64,000 nucleotides of DNA from BS150m-G50 sp964517435 (GTDB taxonomy: Bacteria > CAIWAD01 > BS150m-G50). The stretch lies in contig CAZFEC010000002.1 of the NCBI GenBank assembly GCA_964517435.1, forward strand, positions 62,001-126,000, given 5' to 3'. Positions 51,824 through 60,006 of the stretch are shown here, in pieces. The translations under genes were made by a program, and so were the position numbers. Under the pieces are notes generated by a model that was not told the origin of the DNA, made no database searches, and worked only from the letters and a program-made list of their open reading frames with translations. The number at the start of each line of letters is the position of its first letter. The stretch's first letter is position 1.

Positions 51824-53184
51824 TGCACAAAGTACTCGTAATCGACGACGACCAGGCGGTCACCAATTACTTCATGGTTTTCCTGATGCAGACCGGCCGC
51901 TTCGAGACCGAGGTGGTGAACGATTCCCGGCTGGTCGGCGATCTGCTCAAGGAGAAGAGCTTCGACGTCATTCTGCTCGATATGGACATGCCCTACATCA
52001 GCGGGCTCGACATCCTGCGCAACATGCAGGAGCAGGGCGTGCATACGCCGGTGATCGTCATCACCGGTGTCAGCGATCTCGAGATGGCGGTCAAGTCGAT
52101 GAAACGGGGAGCTTTCGATTACCTGACCAAGCCGATCGAGGACGATAAGCTGCTGGAGGTGATCGACAAGGCGATCGAACACCACTCGATTCACGAAGAC
52201 ATCAAACAGCTGCCGGAGGAACTGAAGAAGGAGGATCTGACTCACGCACAGGCGTTCCAGAAACTTCCGATACAGAACCAGGAAATGATCCGGCAGTTCC
52301 ACCAGGCGGAGAAGCTGGCCGGCAGCGACCTGAGCATCTTCATCTGGGGTGAGCAAGGCACCGGCAAGGAACCGTTGGCGCGTGCCATTCACGAAACCAG
52401 TGCACGGAGCGACGGACCGTTCGTGGCCATCGAAGCTGACAGCCAGGATCCGGATGACTTCCCCGCCTTCTTCTTCGGCCGGGACAGCGAGACAGGTGAT
52501 GAACGCAGAAGCGCCGCAGGCGTGCTGGAGCAGGCGGATAAGGGAACGCTGTTCCTCAACAATATCGACTGTCTCTCCATGCCGGTGCAGGTACGCCTGA
52601 AGCGTGTGATTCAGGCCGGCGAGTTCAACCGGGAAAGCTCGGCCAAGATCCGTAGCGTGGATGTGCGGTTGATCGTCTCCTCCACGCTGGACCTGACACA
52701 AAGCGAATACAAACAGAAGTTTTCACGCGACCTGCTGTATCACCTGATGGTCAACACTCTGCGGATTCCCCCGTTGCGCGACCGGCCGGATGACATTCCC
52801 CTGCTGGCGGGGCATTTCCTGGCGCAGGCCGCTCGGAAAGCGGGTAAGCAGATCAAGGGATTTGATGATGAGTTCCTCGAGATGCTGCTCCAGTATCCCT
52901 TTCCCAACAACACCCGGGAGCTGAGTACTATCATTTCCCGTGCGGTGGCACACTGTGAGAAAGAGATACTGACCGTGGAGTGCCTGCCGCCTCAGGTGGT
53001 GGAGGCGGTCAGCGACGGTGCAGCCGTGTTCATCGCCGAGTTCCGTCCCCGTCCGCTGCGAGAGATAGTACGGGAGTTCGTCCAACAGACGCTGGAGTAC
53101 TTCGACGGCGATCGTAAGGCGGCGATGGAAGCACTGGGGATTAGCGAAGAGGAATTGGATGATGCGATGGGGAATAACAAATGA
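51820..53184 (+). CDS. NtrC-like response regulator with degenerate AAA+ domain
   Basis: The receiver (1-125) looks intact (VLVIDDDQAVTNYF, VILLDMDMPYISG, VIVITGVSD, YLTKPIE). The AAA+ region keeps Walker A (GEQGTGKE). The sigma-54-contacting GAFTGA loop is replaced by unrelated residues (FFFGRDSETGDERRS), and the Walker B acidic pair is changed (GTLFLNNIDCL instead of GxLFLDEI). The arginine-finger segment (FSRDLLYHLMVNTLRIPPLRDR) and a short C-terminal helix-turn-helix (GDRKAAMEALGISEEELDDA) remain. It therefore should not remodel sigma-54 polymerase and is likely an adaptor, an anti-activator or a simple DNA-binding regulator. It is translationally coupled to the kinase. Confidence 0.88.
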   Translation: MMHKVLVIDDDQAVTNYFMVFLMQTGRFETEVVNDSRLVGDLLKEKSFDVILLDMDMPYISGLDILRNMQEQGVHTPVIVITGVSDLEMAVKSMKRGAFDYLTKPIEDDKLLEVIDKAIEHHSIHEDIKQLPEELKKEDLTHAQAFQKLPIQNQEMIRQFHQAEKLAGSDLSIFIWGEQGTGKEPLARAIHETSARSDGPFVAIEADSQDPDDFPAFFFGRDSETGDERRSAAGVLEQADKGTLFLNNIDCLSMPVQVRLKRVIQAGEFNRESSAKIRSVDVRLIVSSTLDLTQSEYKQKFSRDLLYHLMVNTLRIPPLRDRPDDIPLLAGHFLAQAARKAGKQIKGFDDEFLEMLLQYPFPNNTRELSTIISRAVAHCEKEILTVECLPPQVVEAVSDGAAVFIAEFRPRPLREIVREFVQQTLEYFDGDRKAAMEALGISEEELDDAMGNNK

Positions 53185-53702
53185 CACGCACTAAAGCGGC
53201 TCTGCTGGCCGTTCTCCTCCTGACCTCTTCGCTCACGACAGCGTCTGGCGAGCAGTCCTGGGACTTCGAGCGGCCGCAAAACCGGGCGGGTCGCCATGCT
53301 TTCCAATGCGGCATCAGTGTTGCGAGCGGGATCCATCTGGGATACAAGTATAATGTCACCAACTGGCTGGCGCCCAGAGTCAGCCTGGGGTGGATCAGTT
53401 TGGGCAGGGGTAGCAGATTCGGATACGCCAGCGGAGGAGTGGATTGCTTTCTCATCAACGATGCCGACGGTACACTACTGCTATCCCTGTTGGCGAGTTC
53501 TATCAGCAGCAGCGCAGAAGATGATACACCTGTAACTCTGGTGTCCTTGATGTTGGGAAAAGAAGCGTTCCTTACCGATTGGTTGAGCGCACGTTTCGGA
53601 CTGGGCTTTGGCGACTACAGTAATCCTGATAGAGACGCTTCCGATGGACTGATACTGGTATTGGACACTGGTCTGAATTTGTATCTTGACGGAGGCAATT
53701 AA
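53181..53702 (+). CDS. Small outer-membrane barrel-like protein, unknown function
   Basis: The 173-residue product has a signal peptide (AALLAVLLLTSSLTTASG) and then alternating, Gly- and aromatic-rich segments typical of an eight-stranded barrel (FQCGISVASGIHLGYKYNV, WLAPRVSLGWISLG, WLSARFGLGFGDYS, LILVLDTGLNLYLDG). Its ATG overlaps the stop of the degenerate regulator by four bases, so it belongs to the same operon. I do not recognise a family. Confidence 0.65.
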   Translation: MTRTKAALLAVLLLTSSLTTASGEQSWDFERPQNRAGRHAFQCGISVASGIHLGYKYNVTNWLAPRVSLGWISLGRGSRFGYASGGVDCFLINDADGTLLLSLLASSISSSAEDDTPVTLVSLMLGKEAFLTDWLSARFGLGFGDYSNPDRDASDGLILVLDTGLNLYLDGGN

Positions 53703-53704
53703 AA

Positions 53705-53723
53705 GGGCGACCACCGGTCGCCC
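53705..53723 (+). terminator. Hairpin directly after the small barrel gene
   Basis: GGGCGACC (53705-53712) and GGTCGCCC (53716-53723) form a perfect 8-bp stem two bases after the stop codon. There is no clear T-run. Confidence 0.55.
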
Positions 53724-53755
53724 CGTATGTGCTATAGAATTCTCTCGGATGCAAT

Positions 53756-53780
53756 AAGGGCAGGTCACAGACCTGCCCTT
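53756..53780. terminator. Bidirectional terminator between convergent operons
   Basis: AAGGGCAGGTC (53756-53766) and GACCTGCCCTT (53770-53780) form an 11-bp stem with loop ACA. It separates the plus-strand signalling operon from nuoI on the minus strand. The core repeats the terminator at 1881-1903. Confidence 0.75.
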
Positions 53781-53788
53781 ACTGTATT

Positions 53789-54427
53789 CTATCCTCCCAC
53801 CCGATAAATCGTCCCCTCCGGCACCGTTTCATGCTCCAGCGGCTTCACATGTTTCAGATGCGGCAGGATTTCCAGAATGTCCTTGCCGCGGAAAGCGGGA
53901 CCGGTGCAGACGTTGGGACCCGGCTCCAGCAGTGACTCCAGGTTCAGCACCAGGTTGGCGCGCCGGTCGCTGGCCATCTCGGAGATACCGGTGTCCATGT
54001 GGATGGCGTCCATCGGGCAGGCTTCCACGCACATACCGCAGAAACAGCAGCGGGCCAGGTCGACTTCGAACACGCCCGGCATCTTCTCCTCCGGTACATC
54101 CTCCGGCGCCTCCATCGGCACGATATAGATGCAATGGTCGGGGCAGGCGGTCTCGCACAGCATGCAGGCTGTGCAGCGGGGGCGTCCGTCTTCATGCTTC
54201 TTGATGCGGTGCCGGATGCGCAGCGCCCTGGGCAGTACCCGCCGCTGGTCGGGGTACTGGATGGTGACGCAGCCCGGTCGCGCCTTAATGCGCAGCCCCT
54301 TCATCAGGTGAAACCACATGTTGACGATGAAGTGGCGGATGGTAAGCGCGACACCCTTGGCGATACCGGGGTAGTAGACCGATTCCGTGACGCCGAAGTA
54401 CTGATCGCGGTTGACGTATTGAGACAT
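53789..54427 (-). CDS. nuoI: Complex I subunit NuoI (8Fe ferredoxin)
   Basis: The 212-residue subunit carries two [4Fe-4S] motifs (CTACMLCETACPDHCIYI and CCFCGMCVEACPMDAIHM), which form clusters N6a and N6b between NuoG and NuoB. The N-terminal amphipathic part (GIAKGVALTIRHFIVNMWFH) touches the membrane arm. It is the last gene of nuoABCDGHI and is followed by a terminator. No nuoJ follows, unlike in most nuo operons. Confidence 0.94.
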   Translation of the reverse strand: MSQYVNRDQYFGVTESVYYPGIAKGVALTIRHFIVNMWFHLMKGLRIKARPGCVTIQYPDQRRVLPRALRIRHRIKKHEDGRPRCTACMLCETACPDHCIYIVPMEAPEDVPEEKMPGVFEVDLARCCFCGMCVEACPMDAIHMDTGISEMASDRRANLVLNLESLLEPGPNVCTGPAFRGKDILEILPHLKHVKPLEHETVPEGTIYRVGG

Positions 54428-54439
54428 GGCTGCTCTACC

Positions 54440-55525
54440 TTAGTTCAATGCGATGATGACAATACCGGTGATGACTACATTCAGCACCGCCAGCGGCAGC
54501 AGATAGACCCAGCAGAGCCGCATCAGCTGATCGTAGCGGAAACGGGGCAGCGTCCAGCGGACGATCTGCAGGAACCAGCCGAAGAAGACCAGCTTGCAGA
54601 GGAACGACAGAATCTGCAGGATGACCACCACATGATGGGACAGGCTGATATCCCAGCCCCAGGGGAAGTGGAAGCCGTCGGCGTACAACCAGGGCACCTG
54701 CCAGCCGCCGAAGAACAGCGTCGTCAACAGTGCGCCCAGGATAACCATCTCGATGAATTCCGACATCATGAACAGACCGAACTTCAAGCCGGAATACTCC
54801 AGGTTGAAGCCGATGATTTCGGATTCACCCTCCGGCAGGTCGAACGGCACCCGCTTGGTCTCGGCGAAACCGGCGGGGAAGAAGAGTAACAGGCCCAGCG
54901 GTTGCAGGAAGATACCCCATTTGGGAATCCAGCCGTTGAACCAGTATTCCCCCTGCTGCATGACCATTTCGTTCAGCTGCACGGTGCCGAACACCATCAC
55001 CAGGCCGATCAGCGACAGGCCGACTACCACTTCGTAGGAGATCAGCTGGCCCATGGCCCGAATGCCGCCAAAGGCGCTGTACTTGTTGTTGGAGGCCCAG
55101 GCGCCAAGCGTGATGGCGTAGATGCCCAGCGGCGCCAGGGCGAAGATGTAGAGGAAACCGACCCCCAGGTCGGCGATCTGCAGTTTGACCGTGCGTCCCA
55201 GCAGCTGCCACTCCGGTCCGAAGGGGATGACCGCGAAGGTGATCAGTACCGCGAACATGGCCAGGAACGGCGCGAAGTGAAACAGCCGTTTGTTGGCAAA
55301 CGGCGGGGAGAAGTCCTCCTTGACGAACATCTTGATCGCGTCCGCCATCATGCTGATCAGGCCCCAGGCACGCAGCCCCAGTACGGAAGCGCGGTTGGCG
55401 CCGATGCGATCCTGCATGATGGCGCTCTCCTTCCGTTCCGCCCACATCAGCAGAAAGGCCATCGGCAGGAGCAGGCAAACGACAATGAAGCAGATCTTGA
55501 TCAGGGAGGCGATAGTCTCAAACAT
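54440..55525 (-). CDS. nuoH: Complex I subunit NuoH
   Basis: The 361-residue polytopic membrane subunit forms the heel of complex I at the quinone channel. Conserved stretches are visible: WAERKESAIMQDRIGANRAS, LGAWASNNKYSAFGGIRAMGQLISYE, and the acidic loop FDLPEGESEIIGFNLEYSG that lines the quinone site. Its ATG overlaps the end of nuoG by eight bases, and nuoI follows after 12. Confidence 0.95.
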   Translation of the reverse strand: MFETIASLIKICFIVVCLLLPMAFLLMWAERKESAIMQDRIGANRASVLGLRAWGLISMMADAIKMFVKEDFSPPFANKRLFHFAPFLAMFAVLITFAVIPFGPEWQLLGRTVKLQIADLGVGFLYIFALAPLGIYAITLGAWASNNKYSAFGGIRAMGQLISYEVVVGLSLIGLVMVFGTVQLNEMVMQQGEYWFNGWIPKWGIFLQPLGLLLFFPAGFAETKRVPFDLPEGESEIIGFNLEYSGLKFGLFMMSEFIEMVILGALLTTLFFGGWQVPWLYADGFHFPWGWDISLSHHVVVILQILSFLCKLVFFGWFLQIVRWTLPRFRYDQLMRLCWVYLLPLAVLNVVITGIVIIALN

Positions 55526-57149
55526 GTGACGCTCCTACGGCTTCCTTGCTGACTTGCCGGCCGGGAGTGGCAACCGGTCCTTCAATCTGGGTAAAGGTTG
55601 TATTCAGTTCGGTCATCACCCGGCGCGCCTCCGGTAGGTCGCGCGGCACCCCCTTGATCTTAAGCGCCGCCGCCAGTTCCGACATCAGTTCCAGGCCGGG
55701 AATGGCGTCGCCCAGGGGCGGGAAGGCGCAGTTGATCTGCTGCACGATACCGTCGCAGCTGGTGAAGGACCCGCTCTGCTCGGCCCAGACGGCCAGCGGC
55801 AGCAGTACCTCCGGTTGGCGCGACCAGTCCGCCGTGTGAGTGGTACAGACGATCAACAACTCCAGTTTCTGCAGCAGGGAGGTATCGAGCAGGTCGGGCA
55901 GGTCACTGCGCAGCGCGATCAGACCGGTGACGGCGCCGCTCTCGATCTGCTGTGCCAGCGTGCCCGCTTCGAACTGGGGCGGCAGCAGCAGCTCGGCGCA
56001 GCCCCGCGAGTTGGGATGAAGGTCGGCCCGCTTCAGCAGCTGATCATCGATACCAATCGACTCGCCCTGTAGCCGGTAGTCGATGTTGAACAGCTGGAGC
56101 CCGTCGTGACAGAGGCGGCGCAGGGCGGCCAGTGTCTCGTTGGTCTCGTCCGGACTGGCCAGTACGGCCAGCTTACCGTTGCCGTGCCGTTCGCGGAAAG
56201 CCGCGATCAGGTTGGCCGCTTCGGCGATCGCTTCCGCACGACCCACGGTGAGTGGTTGACCGCCGCTGACGATGCTGGCTTGCTCCAGTCGGTTCTCGTC
56301 GATGGCGGGGTAGCCGTAGCGACCGCTGTCGCAGAGCCACCACCGGTTGATATTTTCGTTATAGCGGGGTTTGATCCGCTGCGCCCGTTTGCCTTCCCGC
56401 TTGTAGTCATGCTCGAGATCGAAATGCAGCTCGATGTTGCAGCCGCGGGCACAGCCGGGGCAGACGGTCGGTACCGATTGCAGGTACCAGGTGCGGCGTT
56501 CGAACCGGAAACTGTTGTCGGTCAGCGCTCCCACCGGGCAGGTATCGACCACGTTGCCGGTGTAGTCGTTGTCGACGCCGGTTTCGGTCAGGGCGTGGAT
56601 CTCGCTGTGCGAGCCGCGGTTGCGTACCCCCAGTTCCTTCTTGCCGACCACTTCCTCGAAGAAACGCATGCAGCGGGTGCAGAGCACACATCGCTCCGCG
56701 TCCAGCCGCAGGTTGCGGCCGATCGTCTGTCGCTTCGTCTTGTGAAGCTTTTCTTCGCTGTAGCGGCTGTAGTCCGGATTGCCGTACTGCTCGTAGTAGT
56801 CCTGCAGCTTGCATTCGCCGGCGCAGTCGCAGTAGGGGCAGTCGAGCGGGTGATTCAGCAGCAGGAATTCCAGGGCGGCGCGCCGGGCCTTCAATACGGC
56901 CGGTGTATCGGTACGTACTTTAAGACCATCCGCCACCTGGTTGACGCAGGCGACATCCACCTTGGCTCGACCGTTCATCTCCAGCTCGACCATGCACATG
57001 CGACAGTTGCCGGAGACCGGCAGGCAGGGATGGTAGCAGAAATGGGGGACCGGGAAACCCGATTGGTTACAGGCTTTCAGCACATTGGTACCGGCGGGGA
57101 AAGAGAAGTTCTCGCCGTTGATTTCGATAGTGATCTTGTTCTCTTCCAT
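55518..57149 (-). CDS. nuoG: Complex I subunit NuoG (short form)
   Basis: The start at 57149 (MEENKITIEINGENFSF) begins the N-terminal [2Fe-2S] domain (CYHPCLPVSGNCRMC). The His-ligated cluster N5 (HPLDCPYCDCAGEC), N4 (CVLCTRC and DTCPVGAL) and N7-type ligands (CPGCARGC and LCDSGRYG) follow, with a short molybdopterin-like domain. At 543 residues it is shorter than E. coli NuoG (about 900) because the C-terminal domain is reduced. A 108-base space with a GCGATAGC inverted repeat lies between nuoD and this gene. Electrons would normally enter from NuoF, which is not in this operon. Confidence 0.92.
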   Translation of the reverse strand: MEENKITIEINGENFSFPAGTNVLKACNQSGFPVPHFCYHPCLPVSGNCRMCMVELEMNGRAKVDVACVNQVADGLKVRTDTPAVLKARRAALEFLLLNHPLDCPYCDCAGECKLQDYYEQYGNPDYSRYSEEKLHKTKRQTIGRNLRLDAERCVLCTRCMRFFEEVVGKKELGVRNRGSHSEIHALTETGVDNDYTGNVVDTCPVGALTDNSFRFERRTWYLQSVPTVCPGCARGCNIELHFDLEHDYKREGKRAQRIKPRYNENINRWWLCDSGRYGYPAIDENRLEQASIVSGGQPLTVGRAEAIAEAANLIAAFRERHGNGKLAVLASPDETNETLAALRRLCHDGLQLFNIDYRLQGESIGIDDQLLKRADLHPNSRGCAELLLPPQFEAGTLAQQIESGAVTGLIALRSDLPDLLDTSLLQKLELLIVCTTHTADWSRQPEVLLPLAVWAEQSGSFTSCDGIVQQINCAFPPLGDAIPGLELMSELAAALKIKGVPRDLPEARRVMTELNTTFTQIEGPVATPGRQVSKEAVGASHV

Positions 57150-57257
57150 AGGCAGGGCGCTCGGCTTTGTATCACTCAAATTTGCTATATACGAACTCAA
57201 TCGGCCAACTGCCGCGATAGCGACAGCTATCGCGAACGCTTGCGATAGCAAGCGCGA
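57150..57257. repeat. Inverted repeats between nuoD and nuoG
   Basis: CGCGATAGC and GCTATCGCG (within about 57212-57234) form a 9-bp stem with loop GACA, followed at once by a CTTGC-GATA-GCAAG stem-loop at about 57239-57252. The space also holds a TGTATCAC motif (57168-57175). It may adjust expression of nuoGHI relative to nuoABCD. Confidence 0.55.
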
Positions 57258-58478
57258 TCAACGATCCAGCTCACCCCCGATCATATTGATCGAACCGAAG
57301 CAGGGTACCACGTCGGCGATCATCCCCTGCTTGATCATCTGCGGCAAGGCCTGGGTGAAAGGCATGCAGGTGGGGCGCACCCGGCACTTGTGCGGGCGCA
57401 GCTCGCCGGTGCTGACCAGGTAGTAACCCAGCTCGCCGTTGGCCGCTTCGATCGCGTGATACACTTCACCTGCTTCCGGGCGGACACCGTTTTCCTGCAT
57501 CAGCAGCTTGAAGTGCGCCATCAGTCCTTCGATGGAGCCGTAGACATCCTCCTTCGACGGCAGGGAGATGTTCTTGTCGACGATATTCACCGGACCGTCC
57601 GGCAGCTTGGTCAGCCCCTGCGCGATGATGCGGCAGCTCTGTTCGATTTCCAGCATGCGGATATAGAAGCGGTCGTAAACATCGCCGTTGGACAGGATCG
57701 GGACCTCGAAATCCACCTCGTCATAGGCCAGGTAGGGCTCCGCCAGCCGCACGTCGTACTCGACGCCGGTCGCACGCAGCATCGGTCCGGTGAAGCCGTA
57801 GGAGATGGCGTCCTCGCGTCCGATGGTGCCGACGTCGCGGGTGCGGTCGATAAAGATCCGGTTGCGCGTCAGGAGGGTGTGTACTTCCCGGTTGATGTTG
57901 AGTGTTTCCGCGTTGATCTCGGCGGCCGCCGCGGCGAACCAGTTCGGCAGGTCGGCCACCATGCCGCCGATGCGGGTGAAGCTGGTGGTAACCCGGGCGC
58001 CGACAACGCGCTCCAGCAGCTCCCACCACAGTTCACGACCCTTCATCAGGTAGAGGAACGGCGTGAAACCGCCCAGCTCCATCGCCGCCGCCGCCAGCGC
58101 GGTCTGGTGATCGCAGATCCGCATGATCTCGCTGAGCACCATCCGGATGTACTGGCCGCGCGGGGGAACCTCGATGTCCATCAGCTTCTCCACCGCCAGG
58201 TGGTAGCCGACATTGTTGATCAGCGGCGAGACATAGTTGAGCCGATCGGTGTAGATTACCGCCTGGTTCCAGTTATGGCATTCGCACATCTTCTCGAAGC
58301 CGCGGTGCAGGTAACCGATCACCACATCGGCTTCGAGGATGTCCTCCCCGGCCACCTGCAACACCATCTGGATGATGCCGTGCGTGGTGGGATGCGACGG
58401 CCCCAGGTTTATCTCCATCGTCTCCAGTTCGAGATCGTTGCGGGGAACGAACTTCTTGTCGGTGGTCTCCGTGGTCAT
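57258..58478 (-). CDS. nuoD: Complex I subunit NuoD (49 kDa)
   Basis: The 406-residue subunit holds much of the quinone site. Its start at 58478 overlaps the nuoC stop by four bases (ATGA). Conserved motifs include LGPSHPTTHGIIQ, YLHRGFEKMCE, YTDRLNYVSPLINNVGYHLAVEKL, RIGGMVADLPNWF and VRPTCMPFTQALP, with the C-terminal MIADVVPCFGSINMIGGELDR end. It lacks the Cys pairs of NiFe hydrogenases, as expected for complex I. Confidence 0.96.
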   Translation of the reverse strand: MTTETTDKKFVPRNDLELETMEINLGPSHPTTHGIIQMVLQVAGEDILEADVVIGYLHRGFEKMCECHNWNQAVIYTDRLNYVSPLINNVGYHLAVEKLMDIEVPPRGQYIRMVLSEIMRICDHQTALAAAAMELGGFTPFLYLMKGRELWWELLERVVGARVTTSFTRIGGMVADLPNWFAAAAAEINAETLNINREVHTLLTRNRIFIDRTRDVGTIGREDAISYGFTGPMLRATGVEYDVRLAEPYLAYDEVDFEVPILSNGDVYDRFYIRMLEIEQSCRIIAQGLTKLPDGPVNIVDKNISLPSKEDVYGSIEGLMAHFKLLMQENGVRPEAGEVYHAIEAANGELGYYLVSTGELRPHKCRVRPTCMPFTQALPQMIKQGMIADVVPCFGSINMIGGELDR

Positions 58479-58975
58479 TCGTCGGCCCCTTTCTGGCGCG
58501 GCTCCACCAGCGGGTGGCACTGCCTCCGGTCGTAGTCCTTGCGTAGCGGGTAGCCCTTGAACTCGGGGTAGAGCAGCAGCGGTCTGAGATCGGGATGTCC
58601 TTCGAACAGGATGCCGTACATCTCGGCGCACTCCCGTTCGAACCAGTCGGCCGTCTTCCAGAGCGGTGCCAGGCTCGGTACCGGGTCGCCGTCGTTGACG
58701 CGGACCTTGACCCGCAGGCGCCGGTTGCGCGCCAGGGAATAAAAGTGATACACGACCTCAAAGCGCTGGGGACGATTCTGTTCCAGGTAATCGACGGCGG
58801 TAAGGTCCATCAGGAACTCGAAGTGCAGGCGTGTCTCACACTGCAGCAACGCCGCCACTTCCGTCAGCGCGGCCGGCGGGATGACCACCGTCTCGTCGCC
58901 GCGGTGTGCATGCGTTTCCAGGATGGTTTCACCGCAGAGCTCCTGCAGGAGCGGAATGGTGTGCAGTTCGCTCAT
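58475..58975 (-). CDS. nuoC: Complex I subunit NuoC (30 kDa)
   Basis: The 166-residue subunit has the family's core (LMDLTAVDYLEQNRPQRFEV, then VYHFYSLARNRRLRVKVRV) and its signature FERECAEMYGILFEGHPDLRPLL with KGYPLRKDY. It is separate from nuoD rather than fused. It sits between nuoB and nuoD with one base to the former and a four-base overlap with the latter. Confidence 0.95.
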   Translation of the reverse strand: MSELHTIPLLQELCGETILETHAHRGDETVVIPPAALTEVAALLQCETRLHFEFLMDLTAVDYLEQNRPQRFEVVYHFYSLARNRRLRVKVRVNDGDPVPSLAPLWKTADWFERECAEMYGILFEGHPDLRPLLLYPEFKGYPLRKDYDRRQCHPLVEPRQKGADE

Positions 58976-58976
58976 C

Positions 58977-59450
58977 TCAGACCTCCTGCGGTGAATGCTG
59001 GATCTTGGCCTGCAGCTTCATCACGGCGTCCAGCACCGTTTCGGGACGGGGCGGACAACCGGGAATGTACATGTCGACCGGGATGATATTGTCGATGCCC
59101 TGCACCACGGCGTAGTTGTCGTAAGGACCGCCGGAGATGGTACAGGCGCCGAAGGCGACGACATATCTGGGGTCGCACATCTGGTCGTAAACCCGCTTCA
59201 GTACGGGCGAAAGCTTATGGTTGATGGTGCCCACCACCAGCAGCAGGTCCGCCTGACGCGGGGTAAAACGGGGCCAGGCGGCACCGAAGCGATCCAGGTC
59301 ATAGCGCGCGGCGGAAGCTGACATGTATTCCATGCCGCAACAGGCCGTGACAAAGGGGTAGGGGAACATCGACCATTTGCGGGCCCAGCCCAGCAGGGCG
59401 TCCAGTTTCGTGGTAACGACGGCGTCGCCGAGGGGATTCTCTACTGCCAT
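58977..59450 (-). CDS. nuoB: Complex I subunit NuoB (PSST)
   Basis: The start at 59450 (MAVENPLGDAVVTTKLD) overlaps nuoA by ten bases. The 157-residue subunit shows the ligands of cluster N2: the tandem Cys in FVTACCGMEYM, the Cys in FGACTISGG and the Cys in PGCPPRPE. RYDLDRFGAAWPRFTPRQAD is the usual quinone-site segment. N2 is the last cluster before quinone. Confidence 0.96.
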   Translation of the reverse strand: MAVENPLGDAVVTTKLDALLGWARKWSMFPYPFVTACCGMEYMSASAARYDLDRFGAAWPRFTPRQADLLLVVGTINHKLSPVLKRVYDQMCDPRYVVAFGACTISGGPYDNYAVVQGIDNIIPVDMYIPGCPPRPETVLDAVMKLQAKIQHSPQEV

Positions 59451-59803
59451 CGCAGGACTCCCTTCCGGAAGGCATAGAACAGCCCGATCAGCAGCACGCC
59501 CAGGAAGATCACCATCTGCCAGAAGCCGAACAGCCCCAGCTCCCTGAACTGCACGGCCCAGGGATAGAGGAAGATGATTTCGATATCGAAGATGATGAAG
59601 AGGATCGCCACCGTGTAGTACTTGATGTGAATGCCGCGCCGGGGTGAATCGACCGCCTCCACACCGCACTCGAAGGGCTTCTCCTTGCTGGGATTGGTGC
59701 TGCGCGGACCCAGCAGGCCCTTGATGATCACCATGGCGCCGCTGATCAGGGCCGCCAGTGCGATCATCATGGCGACCGCGATAAAATCATGATTCAGGTT
59801 CAT
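59441..59803 (-). CDS. nuoA: Complex I subunit NuoA
   Basis: The 120-residue subunit has three transmembrane helices with the diagnostic loop KPFECGVEAVDSPRR, which carries the conserved Cys near the quinone channel, and IKYYTVAILFIIFDIEIIFLYPWA. It is the first gene of nuoABCDGHI. The promoter should lie between 59804 and about 59900. Confidence 0.96.
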   Translation of the reverse strand: MNLNHDFIAVAMMIALAALISGAMVIIKGLLGPRSTNPSKEKPFECGVEAVDSPRRGIHIKYYTVAILFIIFDIEIIFLYPWAVQFRELGLFGFWQMVIFLGVLLIGLFYAFRKGVLRWQ

Positions 59804-59900
59804 GGCAGACTCGTCTGTCGTTGATGGAAACCAGCTCCGGGAAGTAACATTCGGGTCGTTGCTTCACAGGTTGCAACATCGTTTTCAAACGGATTAAGGA

Positions 59901-59980
59901 AGGCATGTTGAGCGGCAATGGAACATTGTCCGTTCAAACATGCCTTTTGTAGCGCTGACGAGTGCAGCGCTACAAAAGGC
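59901..59980 (-). terminator. Two overlapping hairpins between the SPOR gene and nuoA
   Basis: A long stem-loop spans 59901-59945 (AGGCATGTTgAgCGG pairing with CCGtTCAAACATGCCT). A perfect 16-bp stem-loop spans 59942-59980 (GCCTTTTGTAGCGCTG with its complement). They share the bases GCCT, so only one can form fully at a time. They follow the SPOR gene on the minus strand and precede nuoA, and could terminate the first or attenuate the second. Confidence 0.6.
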
Positions 59981-60006
59981 TATTCTACGACGCAAAACCC
60001 AGCATG

